Assembly: GCA_021157665.1 (NCBI GenBank)
Contig: JAGGWE010000050.1
Coordinates: forward strand, 1-8,173
DNA length: 8,173 nucleotides
Direction: 5' to 3'
Origin: Sulfurimonas sp.
GTDB lineage: Bacteria > Campylobacterota > Campylobacteria > Campylobacterales > Sulfurimonadaceae
In this document: one piece after another, positions 1 to 5,649 of the stretch
Position numbering within the stretch: position 1 is the stretch's first letter
How the letters are laid out: each line of letters begins with the position of its first letter
Notes under the pieces: model-generated
The model's input: the letters and a program-made list of their open reading frames with translations, nothing else
What the model was told of the DNA's origin: nothing
Databases searched by the model: none
Program-made: the position numbers and the translations under genes

Positions 1-1
1 A

Positions 2-169
2 AATGAAAAAATAGATATTATAAACTTAACTAAAAGTGACACTAATCAGGTATTACACCTACCTTATCCATTGCTAATGTCGATCGGCTCTGCTCTTGCT
101 GTTGTTTTTACTATTGAATTTTTAGATATTAAAACTTTTAAGACCGTTAAAAATTCTTCTTTTGATTAA
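2..169 (+). CDS. C-terminal tail of a small membrane protein, possibly a TRAP-transporter DctQ subunit (partial)
   Basis: This frame is open from the window edge to TAA at 167-169, giving 55 visible residues; the start lies outside. The visible part has a polar stretch, then the motif LPYPLL and one hydrophobic segment (MSIGSALAVVFTIEFL), and ends in a short basic tail. A conserved LP before the last membrane helix, with a short charged tail, is the layout of TRAP small permease (DctQ) C-termini. TRAP operons in this phylum often sit beside a DctS/DctR-type two-component pair, and a kinase-regulator pair follows here. The assignment is a guess from a short fragment. The expected DctM gene does not follow, so the locus may have been rearranged. 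The frame overlaps the next one by a few bases. Confidence 0.4.
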   Translation, partial: NEKIDIINLTKSDTNQVLHLPYPLLMSIGSALAVVFTIEFLDIKTFKTVKNSSFD

Positions 170-640
170 TATAATTATGGGTATATTAGTTCTGTTATTA
201 AGCTATCACTACTCATCTGTTTTTGCATCTATTATCTCTATTATACTTTTAGTAATTGCTCTGTCATATAGATATAATATTCAAAAAGAAGAGATTGCAA
301 CTAAGGATAAAATTTTATATAAGCAATCACGATTTGCAAGTATGGGTGAGATGATAAGTAATATCGCTCATCAATGGAGACAAGCACTTAATCATGTCTA
401 TCTTAATCTTGCAGTTGTAGATAAGCTAGTTAAAAATGAAAATATTGTTACTGAATTTATTTATACAAAGTTTAAAAAGAGGGGACTGGAATAGGTTTAT
501 ATATGGCTAAAATGCTTGTTGAAAATAGTATGCACGGTGAATTGAAAGTTATTTCAGAAAAAGGAAATACAATTTTTGAAATTAAAATTATAGAGGATAG
601 AAGAAATATGGTAAGTATAAATGAGTATAATATAAAATGA
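162..640 (+). pseudogene. Degenerate sensor histidine kinase (internal deletion plus frameshift)
   Basis: The first part (TTG at 162, or ATG at 177, to TAG at 492-494) encodes two hydrophobic segments (about residues 6-34) and a linker. A histidine-kinase H-box then follows, SMGEMISNIAHQWRQ, with phospho-acceptor His70; the usual QPLN after it reads QALN. Only about 25 residues later the protein jumps to the last ATP-binding box. After the G run at 481-484 the frame shifts, and in the new frame GTGIGLYMAKMLVE (the G2 box) and a normal kinase C-terminus run to TGA at 638-640. One extra G in the run would restore R-G-T-G-I-G. The H-to-G2 distance is about 38 residues, against roughly 140-150 in intact kinases, so the N and G1 boxes and most of the ATP-binding domain are missing. 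The stop overlaps the response-regulator start as ATGA, the usual coupling of a kinase-regulator pair. A sequencing error could explain the frameshift but not the deletion. Confidence 0.85.
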
Positions 641-1326
641 AAAAACAAACTAAACCAACACTGTTATATGTGGAAGATGATTTAGAAACGGTGAGAAATA
701 TAGTTTTTTTATTAGGAGAATATTTTAGTAAAATTTATACTGCTATAGATGGTAAAGAGGGATTAGAAAAATTTCAAGTAAATAGACCAGATATTATTCT
801 TTTAGATATGAATATACCAAAAATAAATGGTTTAGAACTTGCAAAATTAATAAGAAAAGATGATAATAAAACTCCTATTTTATTTTTAACAGCCTACTGT
901 GATAAAGATAAATTAATGAGTGCTATTAATCTTGGAACAAGCTCATATATAGTTAAACCATTGAAAATAGATGAGTTGCAAAGTGCGATAACTAAAATAA
1001 TTTCAAAAACTATGTTTAATCAAAAAAGGTTGGCATGTGGCTTTGACTGGAATGTAGAGATGAATACTCTTATCTATAAAGCACAAGAGATGAAACTTAC
1101 AAAAAAAGAGGTAGAGCTTATTAATATTTTAGATAAAAATAGAACAAAATTTTTTACAGCATGTGAGTTGTCTGTAGATGTTTTTCAAGAAAATCCAAAA
1201 GATGCTAAATGTAATAATATTGTTCAATTAATTTCAAGGTTTAAAAATAAGGTTGTTGAACATTTTGAAACTGAAGAGTTTTTTATTAAAAATATTTATG
1301 GAATAGGATATAAAATCACTGATTAG
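637..1326 (+). CDS. OmpR-family response regulator (REC plus winged-helix DNA-binding domain)
   Basis: A 229-residue two-component response regulator that should bind DNA when phosphorylated. The receiver domain (about residues 7-125) has every key position: acidic pocket D14/D15, phospho-acceptor D57 in LLDMNIPKINGLEL, T85, and K107 in IVKPL. The C-terminal part (about 134-229) fits the winged-helix Trans_reg_C fold: KLTKKEVELINIL opens the domain and FIKNIYGIGYKITD is the typical final wing. Length is normal for OmpR/PhoB regulators. The start ATG overlaps the kinase-relic stop by 4 nt (ATGA), so it was translated by coupling to the kinase. Since that kinase cannot bind ATP, this regulator is either an orphan, is phosphorylated by another kinase, or is on its way to loss. 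Its target is unknown; a DctR-like role in solute uptake is conceivable only from the doubtful DctQ fragment upstream. The gene is noticeably AT-rich. Confidence 0.9.
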   Translation: MKKQTKPTLLYVEDDLETVRNIVFLLGEYFSKIYTAIDGKEGLEKFQVNRPDIILLDMNIPKINGLELAKLIRKDDNKTPILFLTAYCDKDKLMSAINLGTSSYIVKPLKIDELQSAITKIISKTMFNQKRLACGFDWNVEMNTLIYKAQEMKLTKKEVELINILDKNRTKFFTACELSVDVFQENPKDAKCNNIVQLISRFKNKVVEHFETEEFFIKNIYGIGYKITD

Positions 1327-1327
1327 A

Positions 1328-1360
1328 TAAGTACCTCTCCATAAAGAACCCCAACTTCAG
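1328..1360 (+). repeat. Left outer arm of the 33-bp inverted repeat
   Basis: It starts TAAGTACCTCTCC and ends CCCCAACTTCAG. It is a perfect reverse complement of 1562-1594; the match stops on both sides (1327 against 1595, and 1361 against 1561). The response-regulator stop codon (1324-1326) lies just outside, so this arm does not alter that protein. Confidence 0.95.
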
Positions 1361-1456
1361 CGATAAGAAAATAGTTCTAGTGCTAGGCAGATTTCTGAAG
1401 GACTAACTAGTTAATCCAAAGGAATCTAACGACGCAATAGGGCTATTTACTTATCG
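1361..1456 (+). other. Left inner hairpin domain of the nested element
   Basis: CGATAAG...ATAG at 1361-1374 pairs with 1443-1456 over 14 nt with a single A/A mismatch. Further small helices fit inside: 1389-1395 with 1421-1427 (7 pairs, one a U-G wobble that works only in plus-strand RNA), and 1400-1406 with 1411-1417 (a CTAG loop, one mismatch). The domain starts directly after the outer arm. The folding was done by eye and no energies were computed. Confidence 0.6.
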
Positions 1457-1464
1457 CCCGAAGG

Positions 1465-1562
1465 GAAGCTTAAAAAGAGGGCTACTACTTCGTTGAAAAT
1501 CATTGAAGCTACTAGTAGCTCCTGCGAATCTTCGCCTTGCATTAGCCCTCTTTTTAAGCTTC
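1465..1562 (+). other. Right inner hairpin domain of the nested element
   Basis: GAAGCTTAAAAAGAGGGCTA at 1465-1484 pairs perfectly with 1543-1562. The enclosed loop contains two small hairpins: GCTACTA at 1481-1487 with TAGTAGC at 1513-1519, extended by CTTC/GAAG, and GCGA/TCGC at 1524-1535. The first of these competes with the stem for bases 1481-1484. The T-run is inside the stem rather than after it, so this is not a classical intrinsic terminator. Confidence 0.6.
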
Positions 1563-1594
1563 TGAAGTTGGGGTTCTTTATGGAGAGGTACTTA
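1562..1594 (-). repeat. Right outer arm of the 33-bp inverted repeat
   Basis: It is the perfect reverse complement of 1328-1360. Read on the minus strand, it supplies the final codons and the TAA stop of miaA (S-T-S-P-stop at 1592-1578). Base 1562 is shared with the inner 20-nt stem, so the two helices abut without a spacer. Confidence 0.95.
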
Positions 1595-2483
1595 AAATAA
1601 TTTCTTGAAGTTTTTCAAGTGGAGCATGAGTTATGTTTTTAAACTGTGTTTTATTAAAAGTTTGTTGCCGTTTTGCAAGGTGAACAGTATGTAAGGATAT
1701 GTTTTCACACATCATTTTTTTAGTAACTTTGCCATCTAAATATTCTAATACTTCAACTATTCCTATCGAGTTCATGGCATGTGGGATTCGGGTATATTTT
1801 TTCTCCAAAAAACAAACTTCATCAATTAGCCCTAACTTTAACATTTTATTTGTTCTTTTAGAAATCCTGTCTCTTAGAATATCTCTATCAACATCAATGT
1901 TGTAAATATCTAAATCTTTTATGATTGGTTTTGGTGGATTTAACTCAAACCACTCTGAGGGTGAAACTCCTGATGCTCTATAAATTAGTAATGCTTTTTC
2001 TATGCGATAACTATCATTTTCACTTATGTTTTTCATATAAATTGGGTCTATAGAATTTAAAAAAGAATAACAGTTTTGAATATCAGCTAACTCTTTTTTG
2101 ACATTTTGAGATATTGTTTGTGTTATTTTTGGAAGCTGGGATAAACCTTGTAAAAGTGATTTCAGATAAAAAGAGGTGCCACCAACGATAATAAGATTTT
2201 TGTTTTCTTTTTGGCATGTGGATAAAACATTTTTATAAAGATTTATAAAAATATCAACACTAAAATAATCATCTGGATTTAAAACATTTATTCCAAAATG
2301 TTTAACTGAGTTAAGTTCCTCTTTTGAGGGCTTTGCTGAGACAATATCAATCTCTTTATAGATGCTAAGAGAGTCTATAGAAAGTATATAAGCATCAATC
2401 TTTTTAGCAATATTAATCGCTAAATCACTTTTACCTGAAGCTGTTGGACCAATGATAGCTAACTGTTTTATCTTTGAATTCAT
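1578..2483 (-). CDS. miaA: tRNA dimethylallyltransferase MiaA
   Basis: MiaA transfers a dimethylallyl group from DMAPP to N6 of A37 in tRNAs that read codons beginning with U, the first step to ms2i6A. With the ATG at 2483 the protein has 301 residues, normal for the family. It has the P-loop GPTASGKS (residues 12-19), the following catalytic Asp in SIDSLSIYKEIDIVSAKP (D37), IIVGGTSFYLKSLL, the tRNA-contact region near NSIGIVEVLEYL, and the C-terminal LAKRQQTFNKTQF signature. A TTG at 2489, two codons upstream and in frame, is possible but less likely, since a TATAAT box lies directly before it. The last four residues (STSP) and the stop are encoded by the inverted-repeat element. The gene converges on the response regulator and diverges from mqnP. 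Confidence 0.95.
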   Translation of the reverse strand: MNSKIKQLAIIGPTASGKSDLAINIAKKIDAYILSIDSLSIYKEIDIVSAKPSKEELNSVKHFGINVLNPDDYFSVDIFINLYKNVLSTCQKENKNLIIVGGTSFYLKSLLQGLSQLPKITQTISQNVKKELADIQNCYSFLNSIDPIYMKNISENDSYRIEKALLIYRASGVSPSEWFELNPPKPIIKDLDIYNIDVDRDILRDRISKRTNKMLKLGLIDEVCFLEKKYTRIPHAMNSIGIVEVLEYLDGKVTKKMMCENISLHTVHLAKRQQTFNKTQFKNITHAPLEKLQEIILSTSP

Positions 2484-2489
2484 TCTCAA

Positions 2490-2500
2490 ATTATATCATT
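2490..2500 (-). promoter_or_regulatory. Extended -10 promoter of miaA, possibly leaderless
   Basis: On the minus strand the sequence reads TG-A-TATAAT, a perfect extended -10 element, with TATAAT at 2495-2490. Only six bases separate it from ATG at 2483, so transcription starting the usual 6-8 nt downstream would begin at or next to the A of ATG. No spaced Shine-Dalgarno sequence is visible. The upstream sequence is AT-rich without a clear -35, as is usual in this phylum. Confidence 0.55.
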
Positions 2501-2510
2501 TTAAAACAAG

Positions 2511-2522
2511 TTTGGGTAAAAT
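2511..2522 (+). promoter_or_regulatory. Likely -10 region of the mqnP-to-DUF420 operon
   Basis: TTTGGGTAAAAT resembles the sigma-70 extended -10 of Campylobacterota (T-rich, G, then TAnAAT), with TAAAAT at 2517-2522. It lies about 28 nt before the TTG start of mqnP and is the only good candidate in the 66-nt gap shared with the divergent miaA promoter. Assigned by eye. Confidence 0.4.
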
Positions 2523-2549
2523 AATACAAAAATTTCATAGGTTAATAAG

Positions 2550-3407
2550 TTGCAAAGAATTATAAAAAAAATAAAAGATTTTAATGAATTAGTTATGTTT
2601 GAACACTCTGTTTTTTCATTACCATTTATTTTTATTGGTATGATTGTAGCTGCTGATGGCTGGTTTGGGTATTGGTTGCTTCTTTTTGGTGTTTTAGCAG
2701 CTTTAAGTGCTAGAAATTTTGCAATGGGTTTAAATCGCTACGCAGATAGAGATGTTGATTCTCAAAATCCTAGAACTGAAAATCGACCAAATGTAGATGG
2801 GCGACTAAATGCTCCAACAATTATGCTTTTTGTGATTGTGAATGCTTTAGTATTTATAGCCGTAGCATATATGATAAATCCATTGGCTTTACAACTTAGT
2901 ATCCCAATTCTTTTTATTTTAGGTGGGTATTCATATTTTAAACGATTTTCATCTTTGGCTCATATTGTATTAGGTGTCTCTTTAGGTCTTGCTCCTATTG
3001 CTGGTGTTGTTGCTGTTAGCGCTACTATCCCTGCTTGGTCAGTGATTTTGAGTTTAGGTGTGATTTTTTGGGTTGCAGGATTTGATTTACTTTATTCACT
3101 TCAAGATATGGAGTTTGATAAACAAAATAACCTTCATTCTATCCCATCAAAATTTGGTGCAGAAGCTACACTTTTTATATCTGCAATTTTTCATGCACTT
3201 ACTGTAATCTTTTGGGCTTTATTTGTTTGGGTTGCAGGACTTGGCTTTTTTGCTTTTTTAGCTGTTGTTGCAAGTGCAGTAATGCTAGGATATGAGCATT
3301 ATCTGGTAAGAAAAGATTTTACTCAAATAGATCGTGTATTTTTTACAGTAAATGGATACCTTGGTATTGCATTTTTAGTATTAATTATTTTAGATAAGGT
3401 TTTATAA
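2550..3407 (+). CDS. mqnP: Menaquinone biosynthesis prenyltransferase MqnP (UbiA superfamily)
   Basis: An integral membrane prenyltransferase of 285 residues, the usual family length, that attaches the polyprenyl tail to 1,4-dihydroxy-6-naphthoate in the futalosine route to menaquinone. Both Asp-rich Mg-diphosphate motifs are present: N62-R-Y-A-D66-R-D-V-D70 in GLNRYADRDVD followed by SQNPRTENRP, and D179-LLYSLQD186-MEFD190. The remaining sequence alternates hydrophobic helices with short loops, about eight or nine in total. The start is TTG: the conserved N-terminal FNELVMFEHSVFSLPF would be cut by any later start, and AGG at 2539-2541 is suitably placed. A UbiA acting on 4-hydroxybenzoate is the alternative, but the sequence pattern and the phylum favour MqnP. 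It leads the operon; its TAA shares one base with the next ATG (TAATG). Confidence 0.88.
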   Translation: MQRIIKKIKDFNELVMFEHSVFSLPFIFIGMIVAADGWFGYWLLLFGVLAALSARNFAMGLNRYADRDVDSQNPRTENRPNVDGRLNAPTIMLFVIVNALVFIAVAYMINPLALQLSIPILFILGGYSYFKRFSSLAHIVLGVSLGLAPIAGVVAVSATIPAWSVILSLGVIFWVAGFDLLYSLQDMEFDKQNNLHSIPSKFGAEATLFISAIFHALTVIFWALFVWVAGLGFFAFLAVVASAVMLGYEHYLVRKDFTQIDRVFFTVNGYLGIAFLVLIILDKVL

Positions 3408-3928
3408 TGGCACCTCGTTTAGTTCCAGCACCGATAAGTTTGGTTTTTTCTCAAGCAAATATAAATAAAGATTTATTTGAGAGAGAATATCATCAACTAA
3501 GTGAATCTGATGATAATGCAATAAATCAATGGCTAAAACTTGCAAAAGCTAAAGGTGAGACTTCTGATACTGATCCTGTTTTATTAAATCTCATAGTAGA
3601 ACTTCACAATAAAATAGATGCTCTTGAGATGTTTTTAAAGGATGAGACACCTGTACGAGTTTCACTTACTGTTGAAGCACAAATTGATTCTATTGGCTTT
3701 GAGTATTTTAATCTTAGTGATGAGCTTTTAGATAAAGGGCTTGAATATTATGGTCGTATTGAGATGCCAGTTCATCCAAAGCGAGATGTTGGTGTATTTT
3801 TTGTGGCAGAGAGTAAAACTTTAGCAAAGATTACTAGAATCCATGATAGAGATGAAAAAGAGTGGGGTTCTTATATGACTTCAAGAGAAAGAGTTCTTAT
3901 TCGTGAAGCAAGAGAGAAAAAACAGTGA
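3407..3928 (+). CDS. PilZ-like domain protein, Campylobacterota-type, function unknown
   Basis: A soluble 173-residue protein. Residues 1-80 are mostly helical and not recognised. From about residue 82 the pattern fits a PilZ-type beta-barrel: alternating hydrophobic residues in VRVSLTVEAQIDSIGFEYF, a turn before LDKGLEYYGRIEMP, then DVGVFFVAESKTLAKI and a helical end (WGSYMTSRERVLIREAREK) like the closing helix of PilZ domains. The c-di-GMP motifs are degenerate: no RxxxR is evident, and the [DN]xSxxG position reads QIDSIG. It may therefore be an effector that has lost nucleotide binding or uses another mode. The fold call is from reading the pattern, not a search. It is translationally coupled on both sides: TAATG with mqnP and a 4-nt GTGA overlap with the next gene. 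Confidence 0.5.
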   Translation: MAPRLVPAPISLVFSQANINKDLFEREYHQLSESDDNAINQWLKLAKAKGETSDTDPVLLNLIVELHNKIDALEMFLKDETPVRVSLTVEAQIDSIGFEYFNLSDELLDKGLEYYGRIEMPVHPKRDVGVFFVAESKTLAKITRIHDRDEKEWGSYMTSRERVLIREAREKKQ

Positions 3929-4461
3929 TAGAAAATTTTCAAGATATTCAAAATTTTTTAAATATAGAGTACATTGTTATTGGTATGGCAGGAGTTATTC
4001 TTTATCTTCTTTATTTTGTTTATTCAAAAGACCAAGATTACAACAGAAATATCCACTCTGTTGCTAGTGTTGTAGAAGAGTTAAACAGAGAAGTTTATTA
4101 TCTAAAAAAGAATATAACAGAGACTCAAAAATCTATACAAAAAAATAAAAAAGGGATGAGTGATGAGGAGATTTATCAAGAGATAGAAAGAAGTGTTTAT
4201 GATATGGTTCAACCTCTTAGTCTTGGATTAAAGCAGATGCAGGAAAATATTCAAGCTATTGATGTTTCTATTGAATCTCGAGTTTCTACCTTAGAAAATG
4301 GTGTAAAACAATTTTCTATTCCAAACTCTGTTAATGGAAATGATGATGAAAAAATCATCTCTCTTTTTAGACAGGGGACATCCTTAGATACTATCTCAAA
4401 AGAGTTAAATATATCTAAACCAGAAGTTGAGTTTGTTCTCAAAATAAATAAGTTAAAATAG
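3925..4461 (+). CDS. Membrane-anchored coiled-coil protein with C-terminal HTH-like tail (DUF2802/SwrB-like layout)
   Basis: A 178-residue protein. A short N-terminal segment precedes one membrane helix (about residues 16-33). A long charged, heptad-like region (about 40-130), probably coiled coil in the cytoplasm, follows. A loop rich in N/G/D then leads to a compact helix-turn-helix-like end, EKIISLFRQGTSLDTISKEL plus the following ISKPEVEFVLKI (about 142-174). That end resembles the C-terminal tail of DUF2802 proteins and of the Bacillus motility protein SwrB, which share the order membrane helix, coiled coil, small HTH. Homology is not established. The start is GTG at 3925, overlapping the PilZ-like stop (GTGA), which indicates coupled translation. 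The tail is too short to be a convincing DNA-binding domain alone and may bind protein. Confidence 0.55.
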   Translation: MIENFQDIQNFLNIEYIVIGMAGVILYLLYFVYSKDQDYNRNIHSVASVVEELNREVYYLKKNITETQKSIQKNKKGMSDEEIYQEIERSVYDMVQPLSLGLKQMQENIQAIDVSIESRVSTLENGVKQFSIPNSVNGNDDEKIISLFRQGTSLDTISKELNISKPEVEFVLKINKLK

Positions 4462-4469
4462 GCTATAAA

Positions 4470-5636
4470 ATGGCTGATAGAAAGCTTTTTGCACTAGTCT
4501 CTACTTTGATTGGTATTAGTATTATCATGGCATATACTTTATCAACTTATACAACCTTGCTTTTTGGTGTAAATGAGTTTCATTTTGCGATAAGACAGGC
4601 TGCTTTTGGGGTTTTAAGTATTACAGTTATTTGGTTGATTGCTCAACTTAATCCTGATAAATGGCTTACTCCGATAGGTTTTATTCTTTTTATTGGTTCC
4701 GCTGCTCTTATGATTGCCATGCCTTTTTTACCAGAAACAATAGTCCCTACAGTTGGTGGAGCAAAAAGATGGGTAAAACTTTTTGGATTTTCTTTAGCCC
4801 CAGTAGAGTTTTTTAAAATAGGATTTGTTTATTTTTTAGCTTGGAGTTTTTCAAGAAGACTCGGTCATCATGGTGGTATGGGCTTGTTCAATGAGTTTAA
4901 AAGGTTTATCCCTTATGCTCTTGTTTTTGTAGCCTCTATGTTTATTATTGCTTTTGTTCAAAGTGATTTAGGGCAGGTTGTTGTTCTTGGTTTGACACTA
5001 CTCTTTATGCTTGTATTTGCAGGTAGTAGTTTTAGATTTTTCTTTAGTATTCTTTCTGTTGTATTTGTGTTTTTTATCTTTTTTATCATGACAGCAGAAC
5101 ATAGAATTATCAGAATAAAATCATGGTGGGCATTGGCTCAAAACTCTGTTTTAGAACTTTTTCCAGCTTCTATTGCTGAGCAGTTACGAGTTCCTACAGA
5201 GGTAGAGCCATATCAGATAGGGCATTCTCTAAATGCTATCCATAATGGTGGATTTTTTGGAACAGGTATAGCAAATGGAACTTTTAAACTGGGCTTTTTA
5301 TCAGAAGTTCATACCGATTTTATTTTAGCTGGAATTGCTGAAGAGTTTGGATTTTTTGGAGTTTTATTTGTAGTGTTTATTTTTATGTGGATGTTACAAA
5401 GAATTTTTAAAGTTGCAAACAGAACTAAAGAACAAACAATTTATCTCTTTAGTATTGGGATAGGTTTGATTTTATCTTTTGCTTTTTTAGTAAATGCCTA
5501 TGGTATAAGTGGAATTACTCCGATTAAAGGTATATCAGTTCCATTTTTAAGTTATGGAGGTTCTGCGATACTTGCTGCTTCTATTGGTATCGGTATGGTG
5601 TTGATGGCATCAAAAAAAGCAGATATGAATGACTGA
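4470..5636 (+). CDS. ftsW: Septal peptidoglycan glycosyltransferase FtsW (SEDS family)
   Basis: A 388-residue polytopic membrane protein that polymerises lipid II into glycan strands at the division site, working with the class B penicillin-binding protein FtsI. SEDS landmarks in order are: GGAKRWVKLFGFSLAPVEFF (P111-V-E113 in place of the usual P-S-E), FVQSDLGQ (residues 163-169, usual E-P-D-L-G-T, with D166 kept), the periplasmic-loop block SLNAIHNGGFFGTGIANG, then FLSEVHTDFILAGIAEEFGF (H281-T-D283), and the C-terminal TPIKGISVPFLSYGGSA (350-366). FtsW rather than RodA is inferred from the adjacent murG, because the two share most motifs. There is no long cytoplasmic tail. It starts 8 nt after the previous gene and ends 13 nt before murG. 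Confidence 0.88.
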   Translation: MADRKLFALVSTLIGISIIMAYTLSTYTTLLFGVNEFHFAIRQAAFGVLSITVIWLIAQLNPDKWLTPIGFILFIGSAALMIAMPFLPETIVPTVGGAKRWVKLFGFSLAPVEFFKIGFVYFLAWSFSRRLGHHGGMGLFNEFKRFIPYALVFVASMFIIAFVQSDLGQVVVLGLTLLFMLVFAGSSFRFFFSILSVVFVFFIFFIMTAEHRIIRIKSWWALAQNSVLELFPASIAEQLRVPTEVEPYQIGHSLNAIHNGGFFGTGIANGTFKLGFLSEVHTDFILAGIAEEFGFFGVLFVVFIFMWMLQRIFKVANRTKEQTIYLFSIGIGLILSFAFLVNAYGISGITPIKGISVPFLSYGGSAILAASIGIGMVLMASKKADMND

Positions 5637-5649
5637 GGACTTTTAGACA

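Larger units (their letters stand above)
1328..1594. mobile_element. Nested inverted-repeat element, MITE-like, no coding capacity
   Basis: The outer arms 1328-1360 and 1562-1594 are perfect 33-nt inverted repeats. Inside, 1361-1374 pairs with 1443-1456 (14 nt, one A/A mismatch) and 1465-1484 pairs with 1543-1562 (20 nt, perfect). The element sits exactly between two convergent genes: it begins one base after the regulator's stop and ends inside the last codons of miaA. The outermost bases of the repeat are TA on each side, so the unit can be read as a 263-bp core (1330-1592, ends AGTACC...GGTACT) flanked by a TA duplication, as in IS630/Tc1-type MITEs. The TA could equally be part of the palindrome. 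No convincing reading frame lies inside. The arms are richer in G+C (14 of 33) than the surrounding DNA. The MITE reading is an inference; a structured RNA or a bidirectional transcription barrier are alternatives. Confidence 0.75.

Noticed and set aside
481..484. Phase-variable poly-G switch in the kinase
   Set aside because: Contingency tracts in this phylum are usually much longer than four G, and the kinase also lacks most of its ATP-binding domain, so restoring the frame would not restore function.
1465..1562. Classical bidirectional intrinsic terminator between the convergent genes
   Set aside because: The T-runs lie inside the stem rather than after it, and the surrounding nested repeats are much larger than a terminator needs. 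Some termination activity is still possible.
1328..1594. Retron, omega-RNA or similar RNA partner of an enzyme
   Set aside because: The nested stems recall such RNAs, but no reverse transcriptase, transposase or TnpB-like gene is in the window; the neighbours are a regulator and miaA.
1699..1905. Open frame on the plus strand
   Set aside because: It lies wholly antisense to the well-supported miaA gene and has no recognisable motif.
4251..4442. Open frame on the minus strand
   Set aside because: It is antisense to the coiled-coil/HTH-like gene, with no ribosome site or recognisable protein features.
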